NCBI GenBank assembly: GCA_040391135.1
Contig: JBEBYL010000008.1
Coordinates: 101,222-165,221, forward strand
Direction: 5' to 3'
Origin: G025836975 sp040391135
Lineage (GTDB): Bacteria; Pseudomonadota; Gammaproteobacteria; Burkholderiales; Burkholderiaceae_B
DNA: 64,000 nt
Shown: piece by piece, positions 24,137 to 33,453 of the stretch
How positions within the stretch are numbered: position 1 is the stretch's first letter
How the letters are laid out: the number at the start of each line of letters is the position of its first letter
Made by a program: the position numbers and the translations under genes
The notes under the pieces: model-generated
What the model saw: only the letters and a program-made list of their open reading frames with translations
The model's database searches: none
What the model was told of the DNA's origin: nothing

Positions 24137-27100
24137 AAGGCGTGCAAGAAGGACGTGGCTAAAAAAACAGGAAGACGATAACCGTGCAATTGGGTATAAG
24201 ACCCAAGAAGATACCGCAAATATTACCGTAACAGGCCCTAATCAATCTGTGTTTCGACTTTCTACCGCCATCCTTGGAATTCTGGGCAAGATAGCGCTGC
24301 TGATCTACTTCCTGCTTGCCGCCGGCTTCCTCGGCATACGTTATTGGGTATTGCCCAATATCGACGACTGGCGCCCGCAGATAAGCCAGGCCTTGTCATC
24401 GACCCTGGATACCGATGTCAGCCTTGGAAAAATCAAGGCCGAATGGACCGGCCTGAATCCTCGCATCGAAATCAGCGATGTCATCTTTACCGGCCACCAT
24501 CGGCAAATGCTGCTGACGCTGCCGCAACTGCGTGCGGTACTGAGCTGGCGCAGCATTTTTTCATTGACTCCGCTGTTCGTCAGCCTGGATGCGCGCGGCA
24601 TCGATCTGGATATTCGACGCAGCCGGGATGGGCGCTTTCATCTTCTCGGCCGGTCTTTCGACATGGAGTCGATGGACGCGTCCATCGATGGCGAATCGGG
24701 CAAATTCGTGGACTGGCTGGCCGTCCAGCGGCGTATCGTTCTGCGCGAGGCCACTATTCGATGGACCGACGAAACCCGTCATGCGTCGCCGCTGGTATTG
24801 AACGGCGTCACCTTGAATGTCGTCAACCAGGGCAGCGATCATCGGTTTTCGCTGGCGGCCGTCCCTCCGCCCCAATTGGGCGAATCGCTGGATGTGCGCG
24901 GCACATTCCGGCAGGCGGCCGCCGTCCCGAACGGGGAGTTCACGCCTGCCGGCGGTAGCGGCCAGCTTTATGCGCGCGTGGAAGACATGCGGCCGCTGGG
25001 CTGGTCGCCGTGGGTGGACTTGCCGCAAAGCTTGAAGTCGGGCCGGCTTTCGGCCCAGGGGTGGCTGCGATTCGGCGCGGGGGAAATACAGCATTTCACT
25101 TCGGATGTCAGCGTAAGCCATGGCCGCTGGGATTTCGGCGACCAGGCACAAGTACAGGCGGGATTCGTGCGCCTGTACCTGGCCGGGCCGTGGAAGGGCC
25201 ACGAGCGCCTGTTTGGCCCGGGGCAACGCGAGACCACAGAGCCGGGAGCCGCTGATTCCATGCTCGCCATCTCTCCCGTTATCGAGCCTCCCCTGTTTGA
25301 TTCTTCCGCCGCCATGCCTTCGGCCGCCGATGCGCCGCCATTGGAATTTCGCCTGCAGGCGCGCGAGCTGGATGTTCTGGCCCCCGGCATCTTCGAATAC
25401 CCGCTGGATTTCGAACATATCGGCGCCCAGGGATCGGTTCAAGACCTGGCCGGCGGCCGGGTCAGTGTCCAGGCGGACCAGGCGGATGTCGCGAACAAGG
25501 ATATGGAGGCGCGCTTGCAGGGCGGTTGGCGACAGGGCGGGGACGGACCGTCGGGCCTTGTCGATCTGCGCGGCCATTTCAAGCGCGCCTTGATTACCGC
25601 CATCGACGAGTACCTGCCCAATACCGTCAACCTGGACGCGCGGGAATGGATGGCCAAAGGGCTGGTGGACGGGCAGATCGAGGATGCGGAACTGGTCCTG
25701 CGCGGCGATCTGGAGTATTTCCCGTTCAATGAAGACCCCTCCAAAGGGGACTTCTCGGTGCAGGGGAAATACACCGGAGGCATCATCGATTACCTTCCGC
25801 CCGAAGAAAAAAAGCTGGGTTGGCCGCGTTTGACGGACATGCGGGGCTTCGTGGCGCTGAACCGCGCGGACTTGCGCCTGGTCGCCGAGCAGGCAACCAT
25901 GTGGCCGACCACGGGGCTGCCCATCCAGTTGAAGAATGTACAGGCGCACATTCCCAATATCGAAGAGAACTCGGTTCTGGGCATACAGGGCGAAACCACG
26001 GCCAAGGGCGAGGCCTATCTGGCTCTCATGACGCATTCGCCCTTGGGCGAGCTGCTGGATGGCATTTTCGATGAGGCGAGCGCCGATGGGGTCTGGGAAG
26101 TGCCTTTGTCCTTGTCCATCCCATTGCTGCATAGCCGCGACAGCACGGTACAGGGGGCCATCCGTTTCTCGGGCAGTACCATGCGGCTGATGCCCGAGAT
26201 GCCGCCTTTTCAGAAGCTGACCGGCACGATGGATTTTACCGACAGCACGATCAGCACGTCGGACCTGAAGGCCGAATTCCTGGGCGGGGCGGTCAGTGCC
26301 AGCGGCGGGGTGGGGGGCGGTCTGAAAGGATTGCAGTTGCAAGGCCGTGCCACGGATAAGGCGCTGGCGGGCTTTGTCGGTGTGGAGGGCATGAAGCGCT
26401 TGAAAGGCAATCTGTCTTATAAGGCGGCCTTGCAGCGTGCAAAGAACCGGGATTTCATGCTGTCGGTCCATTCCGACCTGAAAGGGCTGGCGCTGGATCT
26501 ACCCGCGCCTCTGGGCAAGCCTGCGGAGCAGGCCCTGCCGCTGCAAGTCGGCTGGCAGCGCCACACCGATCGTAAAAGCATGGCGCTGAACGTGATTCTG
26601 GGCGATGAGGTGCAGGCGCGCCTGCTGCATCGCGAAAACCAGAAGGGCGGAAGCTACTTCTATGCGGGCACTGTCGGCGTAAATAAAAAGCTGAATCTTC
26701 CCGCGGCGGGCATGAGCCTGGATATCCTTTATCCATCGGTCGACATCGATGCATGGCAGGACATCGCCACTGAATTTTCCACCTCGACGTCCAAGGCGGC
26801 CAAGTCGCGTGACCGGCCGTTGCTGCCCGACATCGACGAGCTTCGCTTGCAGGCCAAGCAGGCCGACGTCCAGGGGCTGACCTTGGATGAGCTGACATTT
26901 ACCGCGCGCCGGCCCGAAAGCGCTCAGTGGCGTGTGGACATCAGTTCGTCGCAGACGGCCGGAACCCTGTTCTGGCGCGAGGCCAAGGGCAGGATAGCAG
27001 GCCGGGTCGATGCGAGCTTCGACCGCCTGTCGCTGGGACGCGATAAATCCCGGGGAGAAGCGAAAGCGGATGACGACAAGGATGACTTCCAGGTCGACGA

Positions 27101-27965
27101 CGACCTGGATATCCCGGGCGTCAATCTTCATGTGAAGAACCTTCGGCTTTACGGCCGGGACGTCGGCGAATTGTCGGTGGTGGGCGTCAACCAGGAGCGC
27201 GGGCGCTTGTGGCGGCTGGACGAGCTCAAGCTCAGCAGCCCTTCGGCGGTGCTGGAAGGCAATGGGATGTGGCGGCTTAGCGGCCCTCAGCGCGGCCTGA
27301 AGCTGGATGCGAATGTGGATGCCAGTGATCTTGGCGCCTATTTCGACCAGATCGGCTTCAAGGACGTCATGAAAGGCGGCGAAGGGACTGTGCGGGGCAG
27401 CTTCGAATGGCGCAACATGCCCTGGGACTTCAGCAAGGCCGATCTGAACGGCAATGTGGAATTCAAGCTGAAGAAGGGCCGCTTCATCACGCTTAATTCC
27501 TACTCGGCGCGTTTGCTGGAATTATTGTCGCTGCAATCGGTAAAGCGTCTTGCTCGCCTGGATTTCAATCCGGCCGGATTGACCAAAGAGGGCTTTCCCT
27601 ATGACGACTTGCGCGGGACCGTCGTCTTGAAGGACGGCTTGATGAGCACCAGCGATTACCGCGTCATCGGACCGGTCGGCACCATTGTCCTGGGCGGCGA
27701 CGTCAATCTGCTGAACGACACGCTGGATTTGCAGGCGGTGGTCATACCCAATCTGGATGTCAGCGGCGCGGCCATTGCGGCGGGCATTGCCATCAATCCC
27801 ATCGTGGGCATCGGGGCATTCCTGACGCAATGGTTTTTGCAAGCGCCGTTGGCAAAGGCCATGACGGTCGAGTACCGGATCAGCGGGAACTGGGACGATC
27901 CGCAAATCAAGGAGGTCGCCGCGCCGCCTCGAACGGATAGCAAGCAGCGCAGCATCACGCCGTAA
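24123..27965 (+). CDS. YhdP/AsmA-like inner-membrane-anchored giant protein
   Basis: YhdP belongs to the AsmA-like bridge proteins that carry phospholipids between inner and outer membrane. The protein (1280 residues from this start) has one N-terminal membrane helix (ILGKIALLIYFLLAAGFLGI), then a very long beta-rich periplasmic region starting with the DUF3971-type segment DVSLGKIKAEWTGLNPRIEISDV, and ends with the AsmA_2 domain (TVVLKDGLMSTSDYRVIGPVGTIVLGGDVNLLNDTLDL). The length agrees with YhdP (about 1270). The start is uncertain: ATG 24123 overlaps the glnE start by 14 bases, and GTG 24249, just before the helix, would leave a normal intergenic promoter region. Confidence 0.85.
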   Translation: MASDIRRARRTWLKKQEDDNRAIGYKTQEDTANITVTGPNQSVFRLSTAILGILGKIALLIYFLLAAGFLGIRYWVLPNIDDWRPQISQALSSTLDTDVSLGKIKAEWTGLNPRIEISDVIFTGHHRQMLLTLPQLRAVLSWRSIFSLTPLFVSLDARGIDLDIRRSRDGRFHLLGRSFDMESMDASIDGESGKFVDWLAVQRRIVLREATIRWTDETRHASPLVLNGVTLNVVNQGSDHRFSLAAVPPPQLGESLDVRGTFRQAAAVPNGEFTPAGGSGQLYARVEDMRPLGWSPWVDLPQSLKSGRLSAQGWLRFGAGEIQHFTSDVSVSHGRWDFGDQAQVQAGFVRLYLAGPWKGHERLFGPGQRETTEPGAADSMLAISPVIEPPLFDSSAAMPSAADAPPLEFRLQARELDVLAPGIFEYPLDFEHIGAQGSVQDLAGGRVSVQADQADVANKDMEARLQGGWRQGGDGPSGLVDLRGHFKRALITAIDEYLPNTVNLDAREWMAKGLVDGQIEDAELVLRGDLEYFPFNEDPSKGDFSVQGKYTGGIIDYLPPEEKKLGWPRLTDMRGFVALNRADLRLVAEQATMWPTTGLPIQLKNVQAHIPNIEENSVLGIQGETTAKGEAYLALMTHSPLGELLDGIFDEASADGVWEVPLSLSIPLLHSRDSTVQGAIRFSGSTMRLMPEMPPFQKLTGTMDFTDSTISTSDLKAEFLGGAVSASGGVGGGLKGLQLQGRATDKALAGFVGVEGMKRLKGNLSYKAALQRAKNRDFMLSVHSDLKGLALDLPAPLGKPAEQALPLQVGWQRHTDRKSMALNVILGDEVQARLLHRENQKGGSYFYAGTVGVNKKLNLPAAGMSLDILYPSVDIDAWQDIATEFSTSTSKAAKSRDRPLLPDIDELRLQAKQADVQGLTLDELTFTARRPESAQWRVDISSSQTAGTLFWREAKGRIAGRVDASFDRLSLGRDKSRGEAKADDDKDDFQVDDDLDIPGVNLHVKNLRLYGRDVGELSVVGVNQERGRLWRLDELKLSSPSAVLEGNGMWRLSGPQRGLKLDANVDASDLGAYFDQIGFKDVMKGGEGTVRGSFEWRNMPWDFSKADLNGNVEFKLKKGRFITLNSYSARLLELLSLQSVKRLARLDFNPAGLTKEGFPYDDLRGTVVLKDGLMSTSDYRVIGPVGTIVLGGDVNLLNDTLDLQAVVIPNLDVSGAAIAAGIAINPIVGIGAFLTQWFLQAPLAKAMTVEYRISGNWDDPQIKEVAAPPRTDSKQRSITP

Positions 27966-28013
27966 GGCGGGCGGCAGGGGATGCGCGGCCGGTGGCAGGC
28001 CGCGCTTGCCGAT

Positions 28014-29354
28014 TTAGTAGATGCCTTGCTGCAGCATGGCGTCGGCCACTTTCACGAAGCCAGCGATGTTGGCGCCGTTCACGTAATTGACCGATAGTCC
28101 TTCTGTGCCGTGGCGCACGCAATTTTCGTGGATGTCGCGCATGATGGCATGCAGCTTGGTGTCGACCTGTTCGCGCGTCCATTGCAGGCGCTGGGCGTTC
28201 TGGCTCATTTCCAGGCCCGATACGGCCACGCCGCCGGCGTTGCTGGCCTTGCCCGGCGCATACAGGATCTTGGCGTGGACGAAGGCATCGACCGCATCCA
28301 GGCTGGTAGGCATGTTGGCGCCCTCGGCGACGCAGCGCACGCCATTGGCGATCAGCGTCTTGGCATCGTCCAGCTCCAGTTCGTTCTGGGTGGCGCAGGG
28401 CAGCGCGACATCGACGGGAATGTGCCAGGGGCGCTTGCCGGCTTCGTACACCAGGTTGAATTTCTTGGCGTAGGTTTCGACGCGGCCGCGCTCTTCATTC
28501 TTCAGGCGGATCAGTTCGGCCAGCTTTTCGGGAGTGAAGCCGGCCTTGTCCACGACGGTGCCGTGCGAGTCGGAAACGGTCACGACCTTGGCGCCCAGCT
28601 GCATGCATTTCTGGATCGCGTATTGGGCCACATTGCCCGAACCCGATACCGATACGGTCAGGCCTTCGATGGACTGGTTGGCATGCTTGAGCATCTCTTC
28701 GGCGAAGTACACCGTGCCGTAGCCCGTGGCCTCCGGGCGGATCAGGCTGCCGCCGAAGCTCAGGCCTTTTCCGGTAAAGACGCTGGCCGACGAATTGGAC
28801 AGCTTTTTCATCATGCCGGCCATGAAACCGACTTCGCGGGCGCCCACGCCGATGTCGCCGGCAGGGACGTCGGTGTCCGGACCCAGGTGCCGGTGAAGCT
28901 CGAGAATGAGCGCCTGGCAGAAACGCATGACTTCGCCATCGGACTTGCCCTTGGGGTCGAAGTCAGAGCCGCCCTTGCCGCCGCCCATGGGCAGAGTGGT
29001 CAGGGCGTTCTTGAATGTCTGCTCGAACGCCAGGAATTTAAGGATGGACAGGTTGACCGAGGGGTGAAAGCGCATGCCGCCCTTGAAGGGGCCTATGGCC
29101 GAACTGTGCTGTATGCGGAAACCGCGATTGATCTGGACTTTCCCCTGATCGTCGACCCAGGAAATACGGAACTGAATGGCACGTTCGGGCTCCACCAGGC
29201 GCTCAAGCAGTCCATGTTCGGCATAGCGCGGGTTGCGTTCAATGAAAGGCCATAAACTATTCATCACTTCTTTGACTGCCTGCATGAACTCGGGCTGGTT
29301 CGGGTCGCGGGCACGGATTTGGTCAAGAAATTGATCTAGTGTTGGTAGTTTCAT
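28014..29354 (-). CDS. gdhA: NADP-specific glutamate dehydrogenase
   Basis: GdhA makes glutamate from 2-oxoglutarate and ammonia with NADPH. The 446-residue protein is collinear with E. coli GdhA (447): RDPNQPEFMQAVKEV at the start, the substrate loop GPFKGGMRFHPSVN, the catalytic-lysine region LPMGGGKGGSDFDPKGKS near 120-137, and the nucleotide-binding GSGNVAQYA near 237-245. The start MKLPTLDQFL is chosen over an upstream in-frame start at 29387 because it aligns with the family. It is transcribed alone, downstream of rho on the same strand. Confidence 0.97.
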   Translation of the reverse strand: MKLPTLDQFLDQIRARDPNQPEFMQAVKEVMNSLWPFIERNPRYAEHGLLERLVEPERAIQFRISWVDDQGKVQINRGFRIQHSSAIGPFKGGMRFHPSVNLSILKFLAFEQTFKNALTTLPMGGGKGGSDFDPKGKSDGEVMRFCQALILELHRHLGPDTDVPAGDIGVGAREVGFMAGMMKKLSNSSASVFTGKGLSFGGSLIRPEATGYGTVYFAEEMLKHANQSIEGLTVSVSGSGNVAQYAIQKCMQLGAKVVTVSDSHGTVVDKAGFTPEKLAELIRLKNEERGRVETYAKKFNLVYEAGKRPWHIPVDVALPCATQNELELDDAKTLIANGVRCVAEGANMPTSLDAVDAFVHAKILYAPGKASNAGGVAVSGLEMSQNAQRLQWTREQVDTKLHAIMRDIHENCVRHGTEGLSVNYVNGANIAGFVKVADAMLQQGIY

Positions 29355-29465
29355 CAAAAGTGCTCTGTTATGCGGCTGAGTGGACAAGACCCAGCGAAGA
29401 TTAGAAATAATTTCAGTTCGGGATCGACACGTTCACCCCGGAAGATATTGGGGTGTATAGCGCAA

Positions 29466-29491
29466 GTAAGCCTCTCGCTAGAGAGGCTTAC
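29466..29491 (-). terminator. perfect 11-bp hairpin downstream of rho
   Basis: GTAAGCCTCTC and GAGAGGCTTAC pair perfectly around a four-base loop, 16 bases after the rho stop on its strand. The following T run is weak (TTGCG), so it may be an RNA 3'-end stabiliser or a weak terminator separating rho from gdhA. A second small inverted repeat (CACCCC/GGGGTG) lies at 29434-29455. Confidence 0.55.
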
Positions 29492-29507
29492 AGGTGTGGC
29501 TTGCCGC

Positions 29508-30764
29508 TTATTTTTTCATCATGTCGAAAAATTCGGAGTTTGTTTTGGTTGCGCGAATCTTGTCCAAAATAAACTCCATTGCTTCGATTTCGTCCATATC
29601 GTGAATGAACTTGCGGAGCACCCAGATCTTTTGTAGAAGCTCTGGCTTGATGAGTAGCTCTTCTCGGCGCGTGCCTGATTTGTTCAGGTTGATGGCCGGA
29701 TACACTCGTTTTTCGGCCAGGCGGCGCTCCAGATGGACTTCGGAGTTGCCCGTGCCTTTGAATTCTTCGTAAATGACTTCGTCCATGCGGCTGCCGGTTT
29801 CGACCAGGGCGGTGCCGATGATGGTCAGCGAACCACCTTCCTCGACATTGCGGGCCGCGCCGAAGAAGCGTTTGGGGCGCTGCAGGGCATTGGCGTCCAC
29901 GCCGCCGGTAAGCACCTTGCCCGAGGCGGGAACGACGGTGTTGTAGGCGCGTGCCAGGCGGGTGATGGAATCGAGCAGGATGACGACGTCTTTCTTGAGT
30001 TCGACCAGGCGCTTGGCCTTTTCGATGACCATCTCGGCCACTTGCACGTGGCGCGTGGCAGGCTCGTCGAAGGTGGAAGCAACCACTTCGCCGCGCACGG
30101 TGCGCTGCATCTCGGTGACTTCCTCGGGGCGTTCATCGACCAGCAGCACAATCATGACCGCGTCGGGATAATTCGTGCTGATGGCGTGCGCCATATGCTG
30201 CATCATCACCGTCTTGCCCGACTTGGGGCTGGCAACGATAAGGGCGCGCTGACCCTTGCCCAGCGGGGCAAAGATGTCCAGGATGCGGCCTGTGATGTTC
30301 TCTTCGCTTTTGATGTCGCGTTCCAGCGTCATCACGTCGTCGGGATGCAGGGGCGTGAGGTTCTCAAACATGATGCGATGCTTGATGGCCTCGGGCTGCA
30401 TGCCGTTAACCTTGTCCACCTTGACCAGGGCGAAGTAGCGTTCTCCGTCCTTGGGTGTCCGGACCTCGCCCTCGATGGAGTCGCCTGTATGCAGATTGAA
30501 GCGCCGGATTTGCGAGGGCGAGATATAGATGTCGTCCGTGCTGGCTAGATAAGAGGTATCGGGCGAGCGCAAGAAACCGAAGCCGTCGGGCAGCACTTCA
30601 AGCACGCCGTCGCCGAAAATCTGTTCGCCTTGCTTGGCCCGCTTCTTCATGATGGCAAACATGAGTTCTTGTTTGCGCAGGCGGCTGGCGTTGTCGATTT
30701 CCAGCTCGGCGGCCAATTCCAGCAGCTTCGAAACGTGCTGCGTTTTTAATTCGGTGAGGTGCAT
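29508..30764 (-). CDS. rho: transcription termination factor Rho
   Basis: Rho is the hexameric RNA helicase that ends transcription. The 418-residue protein starts MHLTELKTQHVSKLLELAAELEI (E. coli type, 419 residues). It has the RNA-binding cold-shock-like domain (about 50-125, GVLEVLPDGFGFLRSPDTSYLAS), Walker A SPKSGKT near 178-184, Walker B VVILLDSITRLARAYN and the Q/R-loop region. An upstream methionine at 30824 is ignored. It follows trxA by 69 bases on the same strand, a common betaproteobacterial pair. Confidence 0.98.
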   Translation of the reverse strand: MHLTELKTQHVSKLLELAAELEIDNASRLRKQELMFAIMKKRAKQGEQIFGDGVLEVLPDGFGFLRSPDTSYLASTDDIYISPSQIRRFNLHTGDSIEGEVRTPKDGERYFALVKVDKVNGMQPEAIKHRIMFENLTPLHPDDVMTLERDIKSEENITGRILDIFAPLGKGQRALIVASPKSGKTVMMQHMAHAISTNYPDAVMIVLLVDERPEEVTEMQRTVRGEVVASTFDEPATRHVQVAEMVIEKAKRLVELKKDVVILLDSITRLARAYNTVVPASGKVLTGGVDANALQRPKRFFGAARNVEEGGSLTIIGTALVETGSRMDEVIYEEFKGTGNSEVHLERRLAEKRVYPAINLNKSGTRREELLIKPELLQKIWVLRKFIHDMDEIEAMEFILDKIRATKTNSEFFDMMKK

Positions 30765-30833
30765 GTGAGGAGAGAGGGGGGTATTTGCAAAGTGGTGGCG
30801 AGCCCAGAATAGGCTCGCGCGCAAAAAACAGGT

Positions 30834-31160
30834 TTACAGGGATTCGTCCAGGAACGCGCTGAGTTGGGATTTGGACAATGCGCCCACTTTGGTTGCGGCG
30901 GCTTTGCCGTCTTTGAACAACATAAGTGTGGGAATACCGCGAACGCCGAATTTTGCGGCGGTTTCGGGATTGTCGTCGACATTGACCTTGGCAATAATAA
31001 CACGGCCTTTGTACTGATTGGCTGCTTCATCCAGCAAGGGTGCGATCATTTTGCAGGGACCGCACCAGGCCGCCCAGTAGTCGACCAGGACGGGAACGTC
31101 GGAGTTGATGACGTCGGCCTCGAACGAGGCGTCGCTGACGTGTTTGATGGATTCGCTCAT
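30834..31160 (-). CDS. trxA: thioredoxin 1
   Basis: This is the cytoplasmic disulfide reductase of 108 residues with active site WCGPC at 32-36 and the conserved cis-proline segment RGIPTLMLFKDG. It reduces ribonucleotide reductase and many other targets with thioredoxin reductase. It is transcribed from its own promoter candidate and probably reads into rho. It diverges from parE. Confidence 0.98.
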   Translation of the reverse strand: MSESIKHVSDASFEADVINSDVPVLVDYWAAWCGPCKMIAPLLDEAANQYKGRVIIAKVNVDDNPETAAKFGVRGIPTLMLFKDGKAAATKVGALSKSQLSAFLDESL

Positions 31161-31195
31161 GATAGAAAGAGAAATAGAATGATCGGGATCGGAAA

Positions 31196-31225
31196 ACTAT
31201 ACGGGAATGCCAGGCAACAACACAA
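31196..31225 (-). promoter_or_regulatory. probable sigma-70 promoter of trxA-rho
   Basis: On the minus strand TTGTGT (31225-31220) and TATAGT (31201-31196) are separated by 18 bases, about 40 bases before the trxA start codon. Confidence 0.45.
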
Positions 31226-31337
31226 TGTATTCTATTGACTGTCCAGTGTAGTTTGTTGCGGTATTTCAACAAGCATACCACTGTCGGCGTCCCCGCGCAC
31301 GGCCCGGTTTGACCGGCCCGTTCAGTGTGCGCCGGCC

Positions 31338-33359
31338 ATGAAAAACACATTGTCCGTAAAATACCCCCCAATTCAATTTGCAAAATTCGAGAATAAATTG
31401 GCTATACCACGTTACGACGAAGCATCCATCCGCGTTCTGAAGGGATTGGAGCCGGTACGGCAACGGCCCGGCATGTATACCCGCACCGACAATCCCCTGC
31501 ACATACTCCAGGAAGTCATAGACAACGCCGCCGATGAAGCGCTGGCCGGCTTCGGCAAGCATATACAGGTTACCTTGCACGCCGACAGCAGCGTTTCCAT
31601 CGAGGATGACGGTCGCGGCATTCCAGTGGGCATGCATGCCGAAGAGCACGCCCCGGTGGTCGAGCTTGTCTTTACCCGCCTGCATGCGGGCGGGAAGTTC
31701 GACAAGAAAGATGGCGGAGCCTACGCCTTCTCGGGCGGCCTGCACGGGGTGGGCGTATCCGTCACCAACGCGCTGTCCAAGCGGCTGGAAGTACGGGTCT
31801 GGCGCGATGGCGCGACACACGAACTGATCTTCGCCGGCGGCGAAGTGCACACGCCCCTGCGGGCGCTGGAGCCCGTCGGCCGCAGGAAGACCGGGACCCG
31901 TGTCCGGGTTTGGCCGGATCCGAAATATTTCGATACGGCCGTCATACCGATGGCCGAACTGGTGCATGCGCTGCGCAGCAAGGCGGTATTGCTCAACGGC
32001 ATCAAGGTGACGCTGCATGTCGAGAAGACCGGCGAAACGCGCGAATGGCAATATCAGGAAGGCTTGCGCGGCTATCTGGACGAGGCGCTGGGCGATGCCG
32101 AGAAGATCATTCCTGTGTTCGAGGGCAAGCAATACGCGGCCCAGGACGACGAGTCCTTTGCGCTGGGCGAGGGCGCCCAATGGGTAGTGGCCTGGACGGT
32201 CGACGGCGCCGTGGTGCGCGAATCCTATGTCAACCTTATTTCCACGACGGCCGGAGGGACCCACGAGGCGGGTCTGCGCGACGGCCTGTTCAACGCCGTC
32301 AAATCGTTTGCGGAGCTTCATTCCCTGGTGCCCAAGGGCGTGAAGCTGCTGTCCGAGGACGTCTTCGCGCGGGCCAGCTTCGTCTTGTCGGCCAAGGTCC
32401 TGGATCCGCAGTTCCAGGGGCAGATCAAGGAGCGCCTGAATAGCCGGGACGCCGTGCGCCTGGTCAGCGGCTTCGTCAAGAACGCGCTGGATTTGTGGCT
32501 GAGCGCGAACGTCGATTACGGCAAAAAGCTGGCTGAAAGCGCCATCCGCCAGGCTCAGGCACGGGCGCGCTCGTCGCAGAAGGTGGAAAAGCGCAAGAGT
32601 TCCGGTGTGGCCGTCCTGCCGGGCAAGCTGACCGATTGCGAGTCGAACGATACGTCGCGCACTGAAGTGTTCCTGGTCGAAGGGGATTCGGCCGGCGGCT
32701 CCGCGAAAATGGGCCGCGACAAGGAGTTCCAGGCCATATTGCCTTTGCGCGGCAAAGTGCTCAATTCCTGGGAGGTCGATCGCGACCGGCTGTTCGCCAA
32801 TACCGAAATCCACGATATTGCGGTGGCCATCGGGGTCGATCCGCATGGCCCGGACGATACGGCCGACTTGTCGGGCTTGCGCTACGGGCGCATCTGCATC
32901 CTGTCGGACGCCGACGTCGACGGGTCGCACATACAGGTTTTGCTGCTGACGCTGTTCTTCCGGCATTTCCCCAGGCTGGTCGAAGCGGGCCACGTGTTTG
33001 TGGCGCGGCCCCCGCTGTTCCGTGTCGATGTGCCCGCGGCGGGCAAGCGCCCGGCGCGCAAAGTGTATTGCCTGGACCAGGGCGAGCTGGATGCCGTGCA
33101 GGACAAGATGCGCAATGAAGGTGTCCGGGAAGGCTCATGGAGCATCAGCCGCTTCAAGGGACTGGGCGAAATGAGCGCCGAGCAGCTATGGGACACCACC
33201 ATGAATCCCGATACGCGGCGGCTGATGCCGATAAGCTACGGCGAGCTGGGCATTGCCGCGACCACGCAGATGTTCGACATGCTGATGGGCAAGGGCGAGT
33301 CGGCCCAGCGCCGCACTTGGCTCGAAGAAAAAGGCAATCTGGCCGAGGTCGACGTTTAA
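31338..33359 (+). CDS. parE: DNA topoisomerase IV subunit B
   Basis: ParE is the ATPase subunit of topoisomerase IV, which decatenates daughter chromosomes. The 673-residue frame has the GHKL ATPase motifs (EVIDNAADEAL, DDGRGIPVGMH, GGLHGVGVSVTNALS), the transducer domain, and the TOPRIM domain with EGDSAGGSAKMGRD (about 451-464) and DADVDGSHI. The catalytic core starts around residue 26. The first twenty residues are unusual, and a TTG start at 31398 (AIPRYDEASIRVL) would match family length better. It is followed by parC after 94 bases. Confidence 0.95.
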   Translation: MKNTLSVKYPPIQFAKFENKLAIPRYDEASIRVLKGLEPVRQRPGMYTRTDNPLHILQEVIDNAADEALAGFGKHIQVTLHADSSVSIEDDGRGIPVGMHAEEHAPVVELVFTRLHAGGKFDKKDGGAYAFSGGLHGVGVSVTNALSKRLEVRVWRDGATHELIFAGGEVHTPLRALEPVGRRKTGTRVRVWPDPKYFDTAVIPMAELVHALRSKAVLLNGIKVTLHVEKTGETREWQYQEGLRGYLDEALGDAEKIIPVFEGKQYAAQDDESFALGEGAQWVVAWTVDGAVVRESYVNLISTTAGGTHEAGLRDGLFNAVKSFAELHSLVPKGVKLLSEDVFARASFVLSAKVLDPQFQGQIKERLNSRDAVRLVSGFVKNALDLWLSANVDYGKKLAESAIRQAQARARSSQKVEKRKSSGVAVLPGKLTDCESNDTSRTEVFLVEGDSAGGSAKMGRDKEFQAILPLRGKVLNSWEVDRDRLFANTEIHDIAVAIGVDPHGPDDTADLSGLRYGRICILSDADVDGSHIQVLLLTLFFRHFPRLVEAGHVFVARPPLFRVDVPAAGKRPARKVYCLDQGELDAVQDKMRNEGVREGSWSISRFKGLGEMSAEQLWDTTMNPDTRRLMPISYGELGIAATTQMFDMLMGKGESAQRRTWLEEKGNLAEVDV

Positions 33360-33453
33360 ACCATGGGTGGTCTACCGGCGCGGGCGCTCTCGCTTTATGC
33401 GGTTGCGGCGCCCATCGCGGTTTATTCACGCCCTCCTTACATCGAGATAGATA

